Origin: an uncultured Tenacibaculum sp.
GTDB lineage: Bacteria > Bacteroidota > Bacteroidia > Flavobacteriales > Flavobacteriaceae
DNA length: 64,000 bases
Assembly (NCBI GenBank): GCA_947504185.1
Contig: CANNGJ010000002.1
Coordinates: 124,001 to 188,000 of the forward strand
Direction: 5' to 3'
In this document: in pieces, positions 62,427-64,000 of the stretch
Numbering within the stretch: the stretch's first letter is position 1
Layout: each line of letters opens with the position of its first letter
Position numbers and translations under genes: made by a program
Notes under the pieces: generated by a model
What the model saw: the letters and a program-made list of their open reading frames with translations, nothing else
What the model was told of the DNA's origin: nothing
The model's database searches: none

Positions 62427-64000
62427 TTAGATTCGCATTAATTTTCTTATCAAGAAAAAGATTATTAATACTATAATAAAAAAACTCATAAACCAATATT
62501 TCCAAGATAAAAAATAAAGTAAATCAAATCTATAATGTAAGTTTCTAGGGTAAAAATTAATTGCTTTTTTGATCTCTTTTACTGCCTCGTTATAATTCCC
62601 TATATAGAAATTAGCATTAGCTCTAATATGTATGCTTTTCTTATAAAAAGAATCAATCTTTACCGACTTATCATAACTAATTATAGCTTTATCAAACTCT
62701 TTTAAGTTACTTAAGACAATTGATTTTAAAGCATAGATTCCTGCCTTTGTAGAATCTAACTCAATAAACTTGTTGCAATCATCTAAAGCTTTATTATATT
62801 GATTCAACCTAGTATAAGTCTCAGCTCTTTTCTTATATATCATGGGTTCAATAGAATCAAATTCAATAATCTTATTATAAATATTTAGTGCTTTTAGGTT
62901 TTTTTCTTGCTTATAATAAATTTTTCCTAGAATATAATATGGGGCCGTATGGTTTGGGTTTAATAACAATGCTTTATTACAATCTTTTATAGCTTTTTTA
63001 AAATCATCTACTTCACAATAAGCACTTGCTCTATTTACATAATCTTCAAAATCATTTGGGTTATTAGAAATGTATATTGATAAATCCATTATAGATTTAG
63101 TATACTTCCCATTTCTAAGATAAACATAACCTCTATGAGAATATGGAAGCATATAGGTTGAATCTAAATTGATAGATTTAGTATAAAAATTAATCGCTTT
63201 TATATTTTCATTAGAATCCTTGAACGTATGTCCAATTCCCATATATATTGCAGCGTTTTTGGGATTAATACTTAAACCTAAATTATAATATTCAATAGCC
63301 TTTTTTATTTCTTTAAGTTTATAATAAGATAACCCTATGTTCCTGTAAATAAAATCTCTTGCTGAATCTAACGCTAAACTTTTTTGATACTCTTTTATAG
63401 CTTTATTATATTCTTTTTTATCAAAAAATAAATTCCCTTTAGCAGCAAGCGTTGTTTTATTCTTTGGATTAATTTCAAGTGAGGTAGAGTAAGATTCATG
63501 TGCTCTTTTATAGTTTTTTGTTTTCCTATAAGCATTGCCTAATCGCCTATAGGCATATGAATACTTCGGCCTAAATTTTAATGCTTTATAAAACAGCTCT
63601 ATTGCTTTTTCATATCTTCTTAGATTAAAATAAAGGTTTCCAACACTCATAATCTTCTTTGCCTTTTCACCTTCTGTTAATGCCTTGTTTTTAATAATGC
63701 CTGAAACATCAAAAACTACCTCATTTGCCTTCTTAAACTTTATACTGGTTAGAGCGGACAACCAATTTCTTAGCGAAAAATAATCTATTTGTATTTTTCC
63801 TTCTTCAATTTCATTAGGGCTAGTTTTTATATAATCAATGCCATGTTTAGTAACCTTAAAGTCTATATTTTCTGATTTATAAGGAAATATTTTATTGTCA
63901 ATTTTATATCTAAAACATACATCTGCTACTCCACAATTTTCTTTAACATTTCGAGCTAAACCATACAATACAAGGTCTGCATTGTGAGTTTTTTGCAGTA
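62427..64000 (-). CDS. Tetratricopeptide-repeat protein (5' end outside window)
   Basis: This protein is open to the window's right edge (no stop in frame through the last full codon), so the TTG at 63968 is not a proven start and the gene continues outside. It contains about ten TPR units over the visible residues 110-480, with patterns such as YNLGLSINPKNAAIYMGIGH and AIKDCNKALLLNPNHTAPYY. One hydrophobic helix lies at the very C-terminus (FFIIVLIIFFLI). The N-terminal part with CGVADVCFRYKID recalls flavobacterial surface or periplasmic TPR proteins. The function is protein-protein contact; the partner is unknown. Confidence 0.85.
   Translation of the reverse strand, partial: LQKTHNADLVLYGLARNVKENCGVADVCFRYKIDNKIFPYKSENIDFKVTKHGIDYIKTSPNEIEEGKIQIDYFSLRNWLSALTSIKFKKANEVVFDVSGIIKNKALTEGEKAKKIMSVGNLYFNLRRYEKAIELFYKALKFRPKYSYAYRRLGNAYRKTKNYKRAHESYSTSLEINPKNKTTLAAKGNLFFDKKEYNKAIKEYQKSLALDSARDFIYRNIGLSYYKLKEIKKAIEYYNLGLSINPKNAAIYMGIGHTFKDSNENIKAINFYTKSINLDSTYMLPYSHRGYVYLRNGKYTKSIMDLSIYISNNPNDFEDYVNRASAYCEVDDFKKAIKDCNKALLLNPNHTAPYYILGKIYYKQEKNLKALNIYNKIIEFDSIEPMIYKKRAETYTRLNQYNKALDDCNKFIELDSTKAGIYALKSIVLSNLKEFDKAIISYDKSVKIDSFYKKSIHIRANANFYIGNYNEAVKEIKKAINFYPRNLHYRFDLLYFLSWKYWFMSFFIIVLIIFFLIRKLMRI

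Noticed and set aside
1..64000. CRISPR array, phage, intact insertion sequence or defence island
   Set aside because: I saw no regularly spaced direct repeats, no transposase or integrase motifs and no known defence genes. The region looks like core chromosome, with only the short remnant strip at 52327-52835 as an exception.

Overview
The window reads as chromosomal core genome of a marine-type Flavobacteriaceae bacterium (Bacteroidota), perhaps near Tenacibaculum or Polaribacter; the genus is an inference from gene style, not a measurement. Supporting signs are the very AT-rich DNA, promoters of the Bacteroidota type (a -7 element TAnnTTTG, sometimes with a TTTG about 20 nt upstream), and lineage-typical genes: alternative complex III, Na+-pumping NQR, a DUF5103/T9SS plug protein, DUF2480, DUF3078, DUF3667 and DUF2723. 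Genes are tightly packed, and strong hairpin terminators sit at most transcription-unit ends.

Layout. 1-3726: end of a serine hydrolase, an SdpI-like protein, a Sco copper chaperone and RseP-type site-2 protease. 3793-11399: a bifunctional OlsF-like acyltransferase, aspartate kinase, a GNAT acetyltransferase, fructose-bisphosphatase, superoxide dismutase, a cystathionine gamma-synthase-like enzyme, DinB and an ArsC-like protein. 11432-16253: one leftward unit ruvB - SulP transporter - MBL/rhodanese - rhodanese lipoprotein - HMA protein. 16405-27797: a leftward operon for alternative complex III (actABCDEF) followed by cytochrome oxidase subunits II and I. 28013-33491: SPOR protein, PurF-like amidotransferase, PfkB kinase, and a suf-associated operon with an inserted lipoprotein gene. 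33583-40651: DUF3078, CNNM/CBS protein, TonB-like protein, HflX, UDG-family protein, a 33-codon small gene, and a DEAD-box helicase. 40786-46822: nqrABCDEF. 46983-52269: T9SS plug, ApaG, DUF3667, NRDE protein, PruA. 52327-52833: a short degraded strip. 52839-64000: DUF4252, tRNA-Gln, a large DUF2723 membrane protein, deacetylase, a cysteine-less thioredoxin-like protein, metallophosphoesterase, DNA polymerase I and a TPR protein cut by the window edge.

How the genes work together. NQR would pass electrons from NADH to menaquinone while exporting Na+. Alternative complex III would oxidise menaquinol, and the adjacent aa3-type oxidase would reduce O2; Sco could help load its CuA site. These two blocks make this an aerobic respiration region. 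The ruvB-led operon adds sulfane-sulfur and anion handling.

I found no CRISPR array, phage, intact insertion sequence or obvious defence system. The most unusual items are small: a self-contained 33-aa gene (38671-38772); a remnant strip holding an LRR-protein fragment and a roughly 91% identical truncated arsC copy (52327-52833); a 16-bp perfect palindrome over the sod promoter; two divergent gene pairs whose -7 elements face each other; and three genes whose -7 element lies only 5-7 nt before the ATG, predicting leaderless mRNAs.
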